A stretch of DNA of 16,712 nt. Origin: DATIXJ01 sp035518715 (GTDB taxonomy: Bacteria; Bacteroidota; Ignavibacteria; UBA10030; SZUA-254). Location: assembly GCA_035518715.1 (NCBI GenBank), contig DATIXJ010000089.1, positions 1 to 16,712 on the forward strand, read 5' to 3'. This document shows positions 1-7,886 of this stretch, one piece after another. The notes under the pieces are model-generated. The model was given only the letters and a program-made list of their open reading frames with translations. It searched no databases and had not been told where the DNA came from. The position numbers were made by a program, and so were the translations under genes. Positions within the stretch are counted from its first letter, which is position 1, and every line of letters begins with the position of its first letter.

Positions 1-543
1 TTCTCTGACGAATCCCGCTCTGAGAAATGCCGAGAGGAATCCCGTCCACGCAAAAGCCGCGGGCATGTTTGTTGAGTAGGGGATGACGGGATAGGCCTCG
101 AGAATCTTCGCTCCGTATTTCTTACAGTGCGCTGCAACGCCTTTGAGGATATCCGACGAGTACCCCTTTCGCCGGTATTCCCTTGCAAGGAAGAAGCAGA
201 CGATCGACCAGACCTGTTTGTTGTCGATGGGCTTCAGGACGCGGCTGTGTTCCAGGCGGGTAAATGATTCGCGTGGAGCAACTGCACACCAACCCATCGG
301 CCTGCCGTCTGCATACACCAGAATGCCGGTCTGCTCGCGGTTCTTCACGAGACGGTGCATTGCGCGTTTGTTGCCGGACCCCTTTTGTGCCTCAAACTCC
401 TTTCGGGAAATTCGCCACGACATGCACCAGCATCCCCCGCATGCACCCCGCTCGCCGAAGAGCGTCTCAAAATCCCTCCAGCGTTTGGGTTCGAGAGGAT
501 GGTAGGTAAGTTTCACCTTCCTCTCAGGATTTTGAATGCTCAT
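1..543 (-). CDS. GNAT family N-acetyltransferase, C-terminus cut by window edge
   Basis: Open minus-strand frame of 181 codons from an ATG at 543 that runs off the left edge without a stop. The N-terminal part has a Cys-rich stretch near residues 34-41 (ACGGCWCM) followed by WR, typical of one GNAT subgroup. Acetyl-CoA binding motif A is at about 112-140: a beta strand (WSIVCFFLA) and then REYRRKGYSS, in which the R-x-x-K-G-Y turn would hold the CoA pyrophosphate. The FAWTGFLSAFLRAGFV region is the usual C-terminal strand and turn. The substrate is unknown. The start lies inside the end of the upstream ABC-F gene (20-base overlap), and AGGGGG sits six bases before the ATG, so the two genes are probably co-transcribed and perhaps translationally coupled. 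The family call is firm; the full length is unknown. Confidence 0.88.
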   Translation of the reverse strand, partial: MSIQNPERKVKLTYHPLEPKRWRDFETLFGERGACGGCWCMSWRISRKEFEAQKGSGNKRAMHRLVKNREQTGILVYADGRPMGWCAVAPRESFTRLEHSRVLKPIDNKQVWSIVCFFLAREYRRKGYSSDILKGVAAHCKKYGAKILEAYPVIPYSTNMPAAFAWTGFLSAFLRAGFVRE

Positions 544-2500
544 CCATTTCCCCCTGTTCCAGATCTCCGATCGTTTTCATTAATTCATTCCATTCGGCGT
601 ATGCCCGATCCATCCGAATCCTGATCTGGGCATACTCCTGTGTCGTCGATTTCGCCGCATTTCCGTCCTTATAAAAATCCGGACGCGCCATGGTCTCTTC
701 AATTTCCTTCTTGCGGGATTCCATGTGCGAAATTTCCGATTCGAGCTTTTCCAGAGAGCTCTTGTACGGCCTCAGTCGACGATAGCGGCGCTGACGCTCT
801 TCCGCCTCCGCGCGCTTCACTTCCTTGCCGGACTTCCTCGCATCATGAGATGATCCTGATTGCTGATCAGGACGAATATATTCCCCCGACTGGAATTCTG
901 CCTTTTTTTTCTGAACATATTCTGATACGTTCCCCGGATAGAATCGAATCCTACCGGTGCTGATCTCCAGCACTTTATTGACGAGAGGATCAAGAAATGA
1001 CCGGTCATGCGAAACGATTACAAATGTCCCGGTATACTTCCGGAGGGCTTCCTGGAGAATTCGCTTGGAACGCATGTCGAGATGGTTCGTCGGCTCGTCC
1101 ATAATCAGAAAATTTGCGGGCCGAAGAAGCATCTTGGCAAGAGCCAGGCGACTCTTTTCACCGCCGGAAAGAACTGCCACTTTCTTGAAAACATCGTCGC
1201 CGTGGAAGAGGAATGATCCAAGGAGCGTCCGCAGATGCTTCCGGATTTCACCGGTCGCGGCATCATCGACAACCTCCAGTGCTTCTTTGGAGGGGTCGAG
1301 CTCTTCCGCCTGGTGCTGTGCAAAATAGGAAAGGATAACATTCTGACCTTCAGTTCTCATCCCCGCATCAATCGTCTCGGTTCCTGCAAGGATCCGCGCA
1401 AAAGTGGACTTGCCTGCGCCGTTGATGCCCACAACCGCAATCCGGTCGCCCCGTTCGATGCGGCATGCGAGACGTTCGAACACTTTTTGTTCCCCATACG
1501 ACTTGTACACGTCCCGCACTTCCATCACGACGAGTCCGCTTGGCCGGGGTTCCGGAAACGTGAAGGAAACCTCTTCTTCTTCTCCTTCGACCTCAATTCT
1601 CTCGATCTTGTCGAGCGCCTTGATGCGGCTCTGAACCTGGCGTGCCTTAGTCGCCTTGTACCGGAACCGGTCGATAAATTCCTGTGTGTGCTTCAGCTGT
1701 TTCTGCTGGTTCCTGTACGCGTTCAACTGCTGCTCCCTGCGGAGCATTCGTTCCTGCTCATAGAACGTATAGTTGCCGGCATAAATCTCCATCTTCCGGT
1801 TGACGAGCGCCAAGGTCTTTCGGGAGAGATTATCGAGAAATGCCCTGTCGTGGGAAACAAGAATTATTCCCCCTCCGTAATTCTGCAAGTATTCTTCGAG
1901 CCATTGCAGTGACTCGATATCCAGATGATTCGTCGGCTCGTCGAGAAGAAGGAGGGAGGGTTCCCGCAGGAGAAGTTTGGCAAGCACGATACGCATTTGC
2001 CAGCCCCCGCTGAATTCGGTCGTTGGACGGGTAAAGTCCGTGGTCCGAAATCCCAGCCCCATCAGGACTTTCTCGATCTTCGATTTCATCCGGAACGCGT
2101 CCAGGTCCTCGAGCCGGTGCTGAAGGTTTCCGTACGTTTCCAGCACTTCCGCGTATTCGTCACTCGTATGATCCATTTCGGAAAAACGGCGGTGAGCTTC
2201 AAGCAGTCCGTTCCGGACGAGGAGAATATCGTCGAACGCGGTCTCTGCTTCCTGATATAACGTGAGAGTCGTTCCGACGATCCCATCCTGTGGAAGATAA
2301 CCGACGGTGACGTAGCTTGCCTTCTCGACAATGCCGGTTTCCGGTTCCGCGAGTCCTGCGATGATTTTCAGAAGCGTGGATTTTCCCGCACCGTTTGAAC
2401 CAACCAGTCCGATTCTGTCGTGAGTGCCGATGGTCAGCGAGAGATCCCGGAAGAGTGTGTTTCCGGCAAACTGTACGGAGATGTTCTTAAGGGAAAGCAA
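524..2500 (-). CDS. ABC-F family ATPase (YdiF/YheS-like), ribosome-associated
   Basis: Soluble protein with two ABC ATPase domains and no membrane segments, the ABC-F architecture; family members act on the ribosome, mostly at the E site. Numbered from the TTG at 2500 (658 aa): first Walker A 34-42 (GSNGAGKST), signature FSGGW at 163-167, Walker B with catalytic Glu near 188 in LLLLDEPTNHLD; interdomain linker about 241-310, basic and helical; second Walker A 358-366, LSGGE 444-448, second catalytic Glu near 469. A charged coiled-coil tail (about 558-650) extends the protein beyond the EttA type, as in YheS/YdiF/Uup relatives. No ATG is available. TTG 2500 gives the usual MLSLKNIS-type N-terminus; TTG 2527 would add nine residues. 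Neither has a clear Shine-Dalgarno. Drug resistance cannot be inferred from sequence. The gene overlaps the downstream GNAT gene. Confidence 0.94.
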   Translation of the reverse strand: MLSLKNISVQFAGNTLFRDLSLTIGTHDRIGLVGSNGAGKSTLLKIIAGLAEPETGIVEKASYVTVGYLPQDGIVGTTLTLYQEAETAFDDILLVRNGLLEAHRRFSEMDHTSDEYAEVLETYGNLQHRLEDLDAFRMKSKIEKVLMGLGFRTTDFTRPTTEFSGGWQMRIVLAKLLLREPSLLLLDEPTNHLDIESLQWLEEYLQNYGGGIILVSHDRAFLDNLSRKTLALVNRKMEIYAGNYTFYEQERMLRREQQLNAYRNQQKQLKHTQEFIDRFRYKATKARQVQSRIKALDKIERIEVEGEEEEVSFTFPEPRPSGLVVMEVRDVYKSYGEQKVFERLACRIERGDRIAVVGINGAGKSTFARILAGTETIDAGMRTEGQNVILSYFAQHQAEELDPSKEALEVVDDAATGEIRKHLRTLLGSFLFHGDDVFKKVAVLSGGEKSRLALAKMLLRPANFLIMDEPTNHLDMRSKRILQEALRKYTGTFVIVSHDRSFLDPLVNKVLEISTGRIRFYPGNVSEYVQKKKAEFQSGEYIRPDQQSGSSHDARKSGKEVKRAEAEERQRRYRRLRPYKSSLEKLESEISHMESRKKEIEETMARPDFYKDGNAAKSTTQEYAQIRIRMDRAYAEWNELMKTIGDLEQGEMDEHSKS

Positions 2501-2722
2501 GAGATCGATGCCAGAATGAAAAATCAAAAAGAAAAATTAGCGAAACAAAACTCACCCATGAGACCAAGAGTCGGACCCGTTCCGCAACTTGATGAGAATA
2601 TACGAATTCCGGAGGAGAGAATTGAGGGAAGTGGGTCGTTCGGAAGCAGATCAGGAGAATGAAATCAGCCCACCGAAGGAGTGATCGGAAACGATGTGCC
2701 CGCGAAAGATCTTGCAGCCGAA

Positions 2723-3130
2723 TCAGAGTCGAAGCTGTTGGTGAATCTGACGCCGGTAAAGATCGTGGAGTATTCCTGCAAGAAGAAAAAGAAAGCCCGG
2801 GGCTGAGAATCCGATGAACCAGAGCCCGCCGGGGAATTTCCCATCAAATACAAAGAGCGCTACGTAGAAGAGGCCGAGAGAGATGATCGTCACGCGTCCG
2901 CCGAGCCGTTCCCATTTCCATGCGAGAACCATGCCGATGACGATTCCGGCCGGGAAGAACATCAATCCGATAATATCCCTCACCGCCATGCTGGTTGCCT
3001 TTCCCGATGGAGATCCTTCCCCAAAAACCATCATCAGGAGAATGACGATGCTCACGATGCTCGTGATCTTTGCTGTCCACTCGATTGCATCACCCAACCC
3101 ATGCACACGGCTCGACCAGATCTTCTTCAT
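2723..3130 (-). CDS. Small four-helix inner-membrane protein, unknown function
   Basis: 135 aa with ATG start and a good ribosome-binding site (AGGGG about six bases upstream). Four hydrophobic segments are visible at about 17-36, 52-72, 79-95 and 102-123, separated by short loops, with a basic N-terminus and a basic C-terminal tail (YRRQIHQQLRL), which suggests both ends are cytoplasmic. Loop features include WKWERLGGR after helix 2 and DGKFPGGLWF before helix 4. It resembles small four-helix DUF membrane proteins common in Bacteroidota and Bacillota, but no enzymatic motif is visible and I assign no function. It stands apart from its neighbours by 175 and 222 bases, so it may be its own transcription unit. 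The sequence is clearly protein-like; the role is open. Confidence 0.82.
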   Translation of the reverse strand: MKKIWSSRVHGLGDAIEWTAKITSIVSIVILLMMVFGEGSPSGKATSMAVRDIIGLMFFPAGIVIGMVLAWKWERLGGRVTIISLGLFYVALFVFDGKFPGGLWFIGFSAPGFLFLLAGILHDLYRRQIHQQLRL

Positions 3131-3305
3131 AGAGACCCCTGTGAAAGTTCGGGATACGCGGAAAAACCAAACATCTGTGTGTAATATACAAATCTCTTTT
3201 CAATAATGCGACCCGGATGTGGTGATTTCCCCGATCCGTCAGCGGCGATCGAAGCGAGCACTCTCCATGCTCACACACATGGATTTTCTTCCGGTGAAAT
3301 GAATC

Positions 3306-4058
3306 TCAGAATTGAGAGAGGCCCCGAAATAGCTTCGAATTATATATTTTCCATCGTGCGAGGCGAAACTGAATTGCATTTGAAATACATCCCAATCCGT
3401 ATCGTACGCTTCGGGTGAAGTTGATTGATGATGCCTCGGGAAAATATTTTGCGGGACAGGTGATTTCTCCGACGCGGAAATTTACAAACAGGATTTGCGA
3501 GAGCATCTCATTGTCAAAGACATAATCATCCGAATTCGTGGCGATGGGAATCGTCTTGAGGACCTTCCTCGTGAATGCACGATAACCGGTATGATATTCC
3601 GACAGCTTTGCGCTGAGAAAGAGATTCTGGATGGCGGTAAGGAGACGGTTGCTGACATATTTATAGAGAGGCATACCTCCCTGCAGGGCTTTCCCTCCGA
3701 GAATGCGCGATCCGAGTACCACGTCGAACTCGCCGGATTCGAGAAGAAATGCCATTGCTGAAATGAGCTTCGGTGTGTACTGATAATCGGGATGGAGCAT
3801 CACAACAATGTCCGCTCCATGCTCGAGTGCGTAACGGTAGCATGATTTCTGATTGCTGCCGTAGCCCGAATTTGTAGCATGTGTTACCGTGAAGATGCCG
3901 AGCCGTTTTGCGATTGCAGCCGTCCGGTCGGTGCTGGCGTCATCGACGAGGATCACCTCGTCCACGATGTCGAAAGGGATTTCGCGGTAAGTCGTCTCAA
4001 GAGTCTTTTCGGCATTGTAGGCGGGGAGGACGACAAGGGTCTTCTTATTTCTGATCAT
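3306..4058 (-). CDS. GT2 family glycosyltransferase (DPM1-like)
   Basis: 250 aa, GT-A fold glycosyltransferase of family 2, resembling polyprenyl/dolichyl-phosphate sugar synthases. An N-terminal Rossmann-like strand (TLVVLPAYNAEKTL, 7-20) is followed by VILVDDASTD (35-44), which binds the nucleotide. The metal-binding region is at about 83-94 (DIVVMLHPDYQY), where HPD occupies the usual DxD position. Further family features are VVLGSRILGG (113-122) and EYHTGYRAF (154-162), the acceptor/catalytic region. There are no C-terminal membrane helices, so it is a soluble or peripheral enzyme rather than the type with a GtrA or DPM3 domain. Probable role: transfer of a sugar from a nucleotide sugar to a lipid carrier or envelope glycan; donor and acceptor are unknown. 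The ATG is well placed but has only a weak ribosome-binding site. The 102-residue unknown lies 52 bases upstream. Confidence 0.92.
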   Translation of the reverse strand: MIRNKKTLVVLPAYNAEKTLETTYREIPFDIVDEVILVDDASTDRTAAIAKRLGIFTVTHATNSGYGSNQKSCYRYALEHGADIVVMLHPDYQYTPKLISAMAFLLESGEFDVVLGSRILGGKALQGGMPLYKYVSNRLLTAIQNLFLSAKLSEYHTGYRAFTRKVLKTIPIATNSDDYVFDNEMLSQILFVNFRVGEITCPAKYFPEASSINFTRSVRYGLGCISNAIQFRLARWKIYNSKLFRGLSQF

Positions 4059-4110
4059 GGAATTTCTTGAATGTTCAGAATCAGACGTTCGGGGAAGTTC
4101 AGTAGGGCGA

Positions 4111-4419
4111 CTAACCTTTCGGGCGAACCATGGTCCTCACCGTGAATTCCGCCCCGGCAAGCTCGGTCACCTTTTCGAGGCGCTTCTTTGCTTCCGTTGC
4201 CGATGCCTCACAGCAGGAGGTAAAACCGCCCAAGCGTGTGCCGGAGCCGTCGGATTCAAGAAAAATGATCGGCTCAAGCTCATGTTCCGAACATTGCAGC
4301 GGTCCGAGGGCATTGGAGATTTTCGCTTTCAACTGGTCGAAACTTTTCCGGAGATTCACATCGGTCACGTCGCCGGGTTTCGTTACCTTGCCGTTCAATT
4401 TGTAGACAAAATTTGCCAT
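4111..4419 (-). CDS. Hypothetical 102-residue protein
   Basis: Not recognised. 102 aa from ATG 4419, with GGGA about eight bases upstream as a modest ribosome-binding site. It has no signal peptide and no membrane segment, so it is probably cytosolic. An N-terminal beta-like stretch (MANFVYKLNGKV) is followed by a Lys-rich helix, a segment IIFLESDGSGTRLGGF (about 51-66), a CC pair at 69-70, then an amphipathic helix (ATEAKKRLEKVTEL) and a basic tail. Codon choice and the alternation of helix and strand look like real coding sequence. An antisense frame over the same bases is open but looks like a shadow. It sits between the acetyltransferase and the GT2 gene, 52 bases before the latter, so it could share its transcript. 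The adjacent cysteines could bind metal or form a disulfide, but this is speculation. Confidence 0.68.
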   Translation of the reverse strand: MANFVYKLNGKVTKPGDVTDVNLRKSFDQLKAKISNALGPLQCSEHELEPIIFLESDGSGTRLGGFTSCCEASATEAKKRLEKVTELAGAEFTVRTMVRPKG

Positions 4420-4530
4420 AGCGCATTCCCGTGTCCTGATGTTTACTGATGCAATTCTCCGAAAAAGTCGTTACAAATTTCTGAAAACACAAATCGGCGG
4501 AGGCTGATATCAGGAAAGAGCAGAAATCGC

Positions 4531-5067
4531 TCAGAGAATGATCGCATAACAATACACGTCGCTGAGCCCTACCGACCCAAGGTTTGGAAACCGTTCATAG
4601 CTGCGCAATATCCCTTCCCTCAGGAATCCGCATTTTTCCAGAACGTGCCATGATGCACGGTGATCGGTGTGGCAGAGAGCGTACAGCTGTTTCACATTCA
4701 ACCGGGAGGCAAGCTTGACCATTGCATGCAGGGATTCGGTTGCATATCCCTTTCCCCATGCATCCCTTGCAAGGATATAGCCGGTCATCGCCCGACCGGA
4801 TGTTTCAAACGACAGGCCGGTACCGCCGATGAGCTGGTTTGTTGTCTTGATGCGTATGAGGAAGGGGCCCGCGGGCCATTCATTCCATGCTGCGTCGCTC
4901 TTCGTAAGAAATGCTTTCGCGTCATCATGCGTTTTGTGGGTGGGAAAACAGACGTAACGCGTGACATCGGGATCAGATGCATATCCGCGAAAAATTTCCT
5001 CCGCATCCTCCGCACGCGGACGGTGGAGAATCAGTCGTTCAGTGTACAGATGCACATCCAGTGTCAT
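4531..5067 (-). CDS. RimJ/RimL-type GNAT N-acetyltransferase
   Basis: 178 aa, length and architecture of the RimJ/RimL (acetyltransf_3) branch of GNAT enzymes, which acetylate protein N-termini or small amines with acetyl-CoA. It opens with the characteristic TERLILHRPRAEDAEEI (about 9-25). Motif A is YILARDAWGKGYATESL (97-113), where GKGYA forms the CoA pyrophosphate loop. The C-terminal motif B is HRASWHVLEKCGF (136-148), with the Asn of NxxSxxLxEKxGF replaced by His. The start ATG 5067 is supported by GAGGGTG about six bases upstream. It begins 28 bases after the GIY-YIG gene and is probably in the same operon. The substrate cannot be read from sequence. It is unrelated in detail to the GNAT gene at the left edge. 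Confidence 0.92.
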   Translation of the reverse strand: MTLDVHLYTERLILHRPRAEDAEEIFRGYASDPDVTRYVCFPTHKTHDDAKAFLTKSDAAWNEWPAGPFLIRIKTTNQLIGGTGLSFETSGRAMTGYILARDAWGKGYATESLHAMVKLASRLNVKQLYALCHTDHRASWHVLEKCGFLREGILRSYERFPNLGSVGLSDVYCYAIIL

Positions 5068-5095
5068 GAAAACACCCTCTGAAGCTCACGACCCC

Positions 5096-5464
5096 TTATG
5101 CTTGCCGAATCCGGGCATCCGTGTTGTACCCTCCTCCTCCGACGGGCTTAAGCTTTTCAATCCAGATCTGTTCCAGAAGCGTCAGTTCATCCTCAAGGTT
5201 GAAATTCGGATCGTCTTTCACCTTGACGACCTCAAGGACTTCAAAAACGAATTTGTCGGCTCCGTACAAGTTCCAATCACCCTGGAGCGCGGCGTTCCGG
5301 TGCCGGCCGATGGTGAGCATGAACTTATGGCTGTTGAGCGGACCTTCGAGATTCAGGCTGCTGCCGAGATAGATTTTGCCGTTTGCAATATTCCGGATCT
5401 GAAAAATCCCGGCCGGCTTTTTTCGTTCCTTGTATTCCCGTATTGCATCCTTGCGCGATTTCAT
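5096..5464 (-). CDS. GIY-YIG fold protein, possibly catalytically altered
   Basis: 122 aa. After a basic 16-residue N-terminus, residues 18-114 align by eye with the GIY-YIG nuclease domain of I-TevI: GIF (19-21) for GIY, YLG (32-34) for YIG, the conserved SS-x-x-x-x-E, His46, NLYGADKFVFEVLE (65-78), then LEQIWIEKL with Glu98 at the position of the metal-binding Glu75, and a closing GYN (112-114). The catalytic Arg27 of I-TevI maps to Pro42 in LEGPLN, so strand cleavage may be lost. Single-domain proteins of this kind are widespread in Bacteroidota and Bacillota and of unknown role. The start ATG overlaps the stop of the two-helix gene upstream (ATGA), which implies coupled translation. The fold call is strong; nuclease activity is uncertain. 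Confidence 0.86.
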   Translation of the reverse strand: MKSRKDAIREYKERKKPAGIFQIRNIANGKIYLGSSLNLEGPLNSHKFMLTIGRHRNAALQGDWNLYGADKFVFEVLEVVKVKDDPNFNLEDELTLLEQIWIEKLKPVGGGGYNTDARIRQA

Positions 5465-5700
5465 TCGATGATCTCCTGCGATTCCGTCCTTATCGATTTC
5501 TGCGTTCTCTTGCGCTCTATCAGTCGGCCAAGAGGAATTCCCGCACTTATCCCACCAAAGACGAGGATGAGTATATTGACCGTTCGCAGGGGAGTTCCCA
5601 GGATGTCGAAACCCGCAAGGAGCACGATGACAACGGAAAGAGCGATTTGTGCTATTTCCCGTATCAGAGATCGGTTCCTAGTATTTCTGTTGCCGAGCAT
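5461..5700 (-). CDS. Small membrane protein with two predicted helices
   Basis: Start uncertain. From ATG 5700 it is 79 aa with two hydrophobic segments at about 13-33 (IREIAQIALSVVIVLLAGF) and 39-58, then a charged tail (ERKRTQKSIRTESQEIIE). The frame stays open upstream, and a TTG at 5868 would give 135 aa with a 56-residue hydrophilic N-terminus that does not resemble a known domain. Neither start has a convincing ribosome-binding site; I chose the ATG. It ends with TGA overlapping the ATG of the GIY-YIG gene, the strongest reason to believe it is translated. The 194 bases between it and the preceding 66-residue gene show nothing I can name if the short form is right. Unknown function; a small envelope or accessory protein. 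Confidence 0.52.
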   Translation of the reverse strand: MLGNRNTRNRSLIREIAQIALSVVIVLLAGFDILGTPLRTVNILILVFGGISAGIPLGRLIERKRTQKSIRTESQEIIE

Positions 5701-5894
5701 ACTGTTTCTGATTTGATGAATGATTGGACTCGCATTGCTTCGAACCGGCTGATATGCATGTTCTGCCGGGCGGATCCAGATACCGTATTTTCCCCGATTC
5801 GTACTTTGGGGATTATCTGCAATATTCCATCCAAGGTACAAATCGGATGTGAATTCGACAACATGCAACTCTTGAAGAAGGAATTCTCCGGGGT

Positions 5895-6095
5895 CTAGAA
5901 TTTCTGCACAAACTTCTTCAGTTTTTCGATCGATTCCTCCAGAACCTTTGTTACACCCGCAACGTCTTCGGCAATCTGCGGTCCGATCGTTCGTTTCGCG
6001 TGTTCCTTTTCCAGTTCCAGGATGAACAATGCGACCTTCCTGCGGTCAGCAACACTGAGATCCTTGATGGCGGCCTGGATTTCTTCCCTGGTCAT
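5895..6095 (-). CDS. 66-residue helical hypothetical protein
   Basis: Not recognised. The frame is open from 6194, but ATG 6095 is the clear start because GGAAGGAAAGG lies just upstream with a five-base spacing. The product is 66 aa, mostly helical: MTREEIQAAIKDLSVADRRK leads into VALFILELEKEH, then an IAEDVAG turn and a second Lys/Glu-rich helix ending KKFVQKF. Short acidic/basic helical proteins of this look occur among antitoxin-like or regulatory small proteins, but no DNA-binding motif is visible and no toxin partner is adjacent, so I do not call it one. It lies 99 bases downstream of the GT-C gene and may be in the same transcript. Confidence 0.68.
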   Translation of the reverse strand: MTREEIQAAIKDLSVADRRKVALFILELEKEHAKRTIGPQIAEDVAGVTKVLEESIEKLKKFVQKF

Positions 6096-6194
6096 GAATA
6101 CCTTTCCTTCCTGATAGATGAATGGAGTCTGACAACTTTTTTGATGGCTCAAGAGGAGAATCGGGCTCTTCCTGAGGCGGATTTGGATCGTCAA

Positions 6195-7886
6195 CTATCG
6201 TGCAGGTGCCGCAGTATTCTCACTCAGATACATTCCGGATTGCACGACGCGGGCGGGTAAAGCCGAAGAAAATCGCCGGAGGTTCTGCACGAGTTCCCTG
6301 AGCTGCGACGGCTGGACAGCATAGATCGAAACGATATCGTCTCCGCAGATGACATTATCAAGAATCTTCCATTGCCCGGCCCGTATCCAGGAGGAAGGCA
6401 CTCCATGCATGTTGCCTCGCTCGAACCATGAATCATAGAGGAGTGCCACACTCACGCCGTGCTCCTCGCAGATCTTTCCGATGCTCTCCGTCGTGTAGTT
6501 TCCGGCCCGCTGCAGGCGAAGTATGTCGATGCTGCCCAATCCGACCAGATCCACCAGATGAATAGTTCCGAGATACGAGACTGCACCGATATCGTTGACA
6601 GCCACCGCCGCTCCCGGATAATTCTGTCGAAGAAAGGTCCCCATCTGATATTGCTGCTCGTAAATGTTCCTGCTGGCGGTGGGAGTAGTGGAAAAAGCAT
6701 CCCGGCTCCGCGCGCCAAGCGGAAAAGCAGGGAGGAGAATGCAGAGAACGACCATGAAGGTGGCGAGGTTCCTTTGTGCGCGAGTTGTTTCTGCACGGTT
6801 GGAAAATGTCCGGAGTTCGAGGAGTGAGGAAGCCAACAGGATACTGCCCGATGCCACGAGGTATGCTTCATACCTGAAGAAATATCCGATCCTTCCGAAT
6901 ACCAGATGTGCGACCGCCATCAAGACGTAAAGCGACAACAGACTGCCCGCTGATTTCCAAAAGCTTCTCCCGCGCATCAGCAACATGGCCAGAACCAGAA
7001 TGGCGGAGAGCACGAGACATGCGAGATGAGGTCCATCGGTGATATTCTTCCAGAATATTTGGAGAACGTGTTCGAGAGAATGAACGATGGACGGGAGAGG
7101 ATTGGTCGGCGTTGAGCTTGTCATGCCAGGTACGAAATTTCCGCCTGCCCTGATGAAGATCGAGTTCGGGAGCCAGAACCAGCCATGGGCGACAGAGATT
7201 GCCTGATACAGGACGAGAGGCACAACAGCCGAGAGCACGAGCGCGCCCGCGAGTAATCTTCGCCGACGCACAGCGAGAAATACCACTGCGAGCCCGACGA
7301 GAGCGTAACTCTCATATCTCGCGAGCACGAGCGCGGCAGTAAGAAGAACGCCTTTCCAATATTGTGCGCCCGGGATGTGCAGATCCTCCGCCTGAATGAC
7401 CGGTTTCAGATATTGGATGAATACAATCACAAGGAGGATGTGGAGTGCGTGTTCCATGCCCGAAAACACAACAGCCCACATCGGTGTGAGAAACATAACA
7501 GCGAGGAGCGAAGAAAAAATCGCCCAGCTTTTTAATCCGGATTGAAGAAGAAATCTGTACGCAACGATCAGAATGAGACAGGCAAGAACGAGATTGACGA
7601 TAAACGGAATCGCATCGTGAACCCCGAAAATTTTGAAGGCACACGCGAGAAGAATCGTCCAGAGAGGTGAAGACGACGATGACGAAAATTCGTCCGCCGT
7701 CACGCCGTAGACACCGTGCCCGGCAAGATTCTTCGCCATCGCCATGTGGATGTAGGCGTCGTCGACCGCGTAGATCAGATGACCATCGGTTTGCCGGAAG
7801 TTGGATTCCAGGACAATCCCGGCGACACCGAGGAAAATCGCTATTGCAAGTACGACAGTCCAGCGGGTTCGGACGAAGTTCGGCAT
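6195..7886 (-). CDS. GT-C-like multi-pass membrane glycosyltransferase
   Basis: 563 aa from ATG 7886 (a GTG lies directly before it). About ten to twelve hydrophobic segments cover residues 10-395, followed by a soluble C-terminal part of roughly 170 aa. After the first helix comes a large loop with AVDDAYIHMAMAKNLAGHG (about 40-58), Glu66 and a Ser-rich stretch ending SPLW. An Asp-Asp pair here, followed by a Glu and SPLW, is the hallmark of lipid-phospho-sugar dependent GT-C enzymes of the PMT/ArnT/AftB kind, which transfer sugars on the outer face of the cytoplasmic membrane. Donor and acceptor are unknown. The first-loop motif supports the class; similarity beyond it was not testable. A strong Shine-Dalgarno 62-68 bases upstream serves a tiny ORF rather than this start, and the two share TGATG. 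Confidence 0.82.
   Translation of the reverse strand: MPNFVRTRWTVVLAIAIFLGVAGIVLESNFRQTDGHLIYAVDDAYIHMAMAKNLAGHGVYGVTADEFSSSSSSPLWTILLACAFKIFGVHDAIPFIVNLVLACLILIVAYRFLLQSGLKSWAIFSSLLAVMFLTPMWAVVFSGMEHALHILLVIVFIQYLKPVIQAEDLHIPGAQYWKGVLLTAALVLARYESYALVGLAVVFLAVRRRRLLAGALVLSAVVPLVLYQAISVAHGWFWLPNSIFIRAGGNFVPGMTSSTPTNPLPSIVHSLEHVLQIFWKNITDGPHLACLVLSAILVLAMLLMRGRSFWKSAGSLLSLYVLMAVAHLVFGRIGYFFRYEAYLVASGSILLASSLLELRTFSNRAETTRAQRNLATFMVVLCILLPAFPLGARSRDAFSTTPTASRNIYEQQYQMGTFLRQNYPGAAVAVNDIGAVSYLGTIHLVDLVGLGSIDILRLQRAGNYTTESIGKICEEHGVSVALLYDSWFERGNMHGVPSSWIRAGQWKILDNVICGDDIVSIYAVQPSQLRELVQNLRRFSSALPARVVQSGMYLSENTAAPAR

Noticed and set aside
1235..1912. 225-codon plus-strand open frame
   Set aside because: It lies wholly antisense to the well-conserved ABC-F gene; its residues merely mirror the codon pattern of that gene.
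3256..3283. TCCATG/CATGGA hairpin followed by TTTT on the plus strand
   Set aside because: The T-run is on the strand with no upstream gene, the stem is only six bases, and a competing GAGCA/TGCTC pairing exists; no good case for a terminator.
4504..4513. CTGATATCAG palindrome between two genes
   Set aside because: Ten bases, no partner site or adjacent regulator; expected by chance at this length in a 16.7 kb window.
5735..5765. GGTTCGA on the minus strand, resembling a tRNA T-loop
   Set aside because: No matching stems, anticodon arm or CCA end could be drawn around it.
5383..5898. 171-codon plus-strand open frame
   Set aside because: It is antisense to the GIY-YIG and two-helix genes, has no domain-like composition and no ribosome-binding site. 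The minus-strand GIY-YIG gene is certain.
5895..6095. 66-residue protein as an antitoxin
   Set aside because: No toxin-like gene is adjacent and no DNA-binding motif is visible; the size alone is not evidence.
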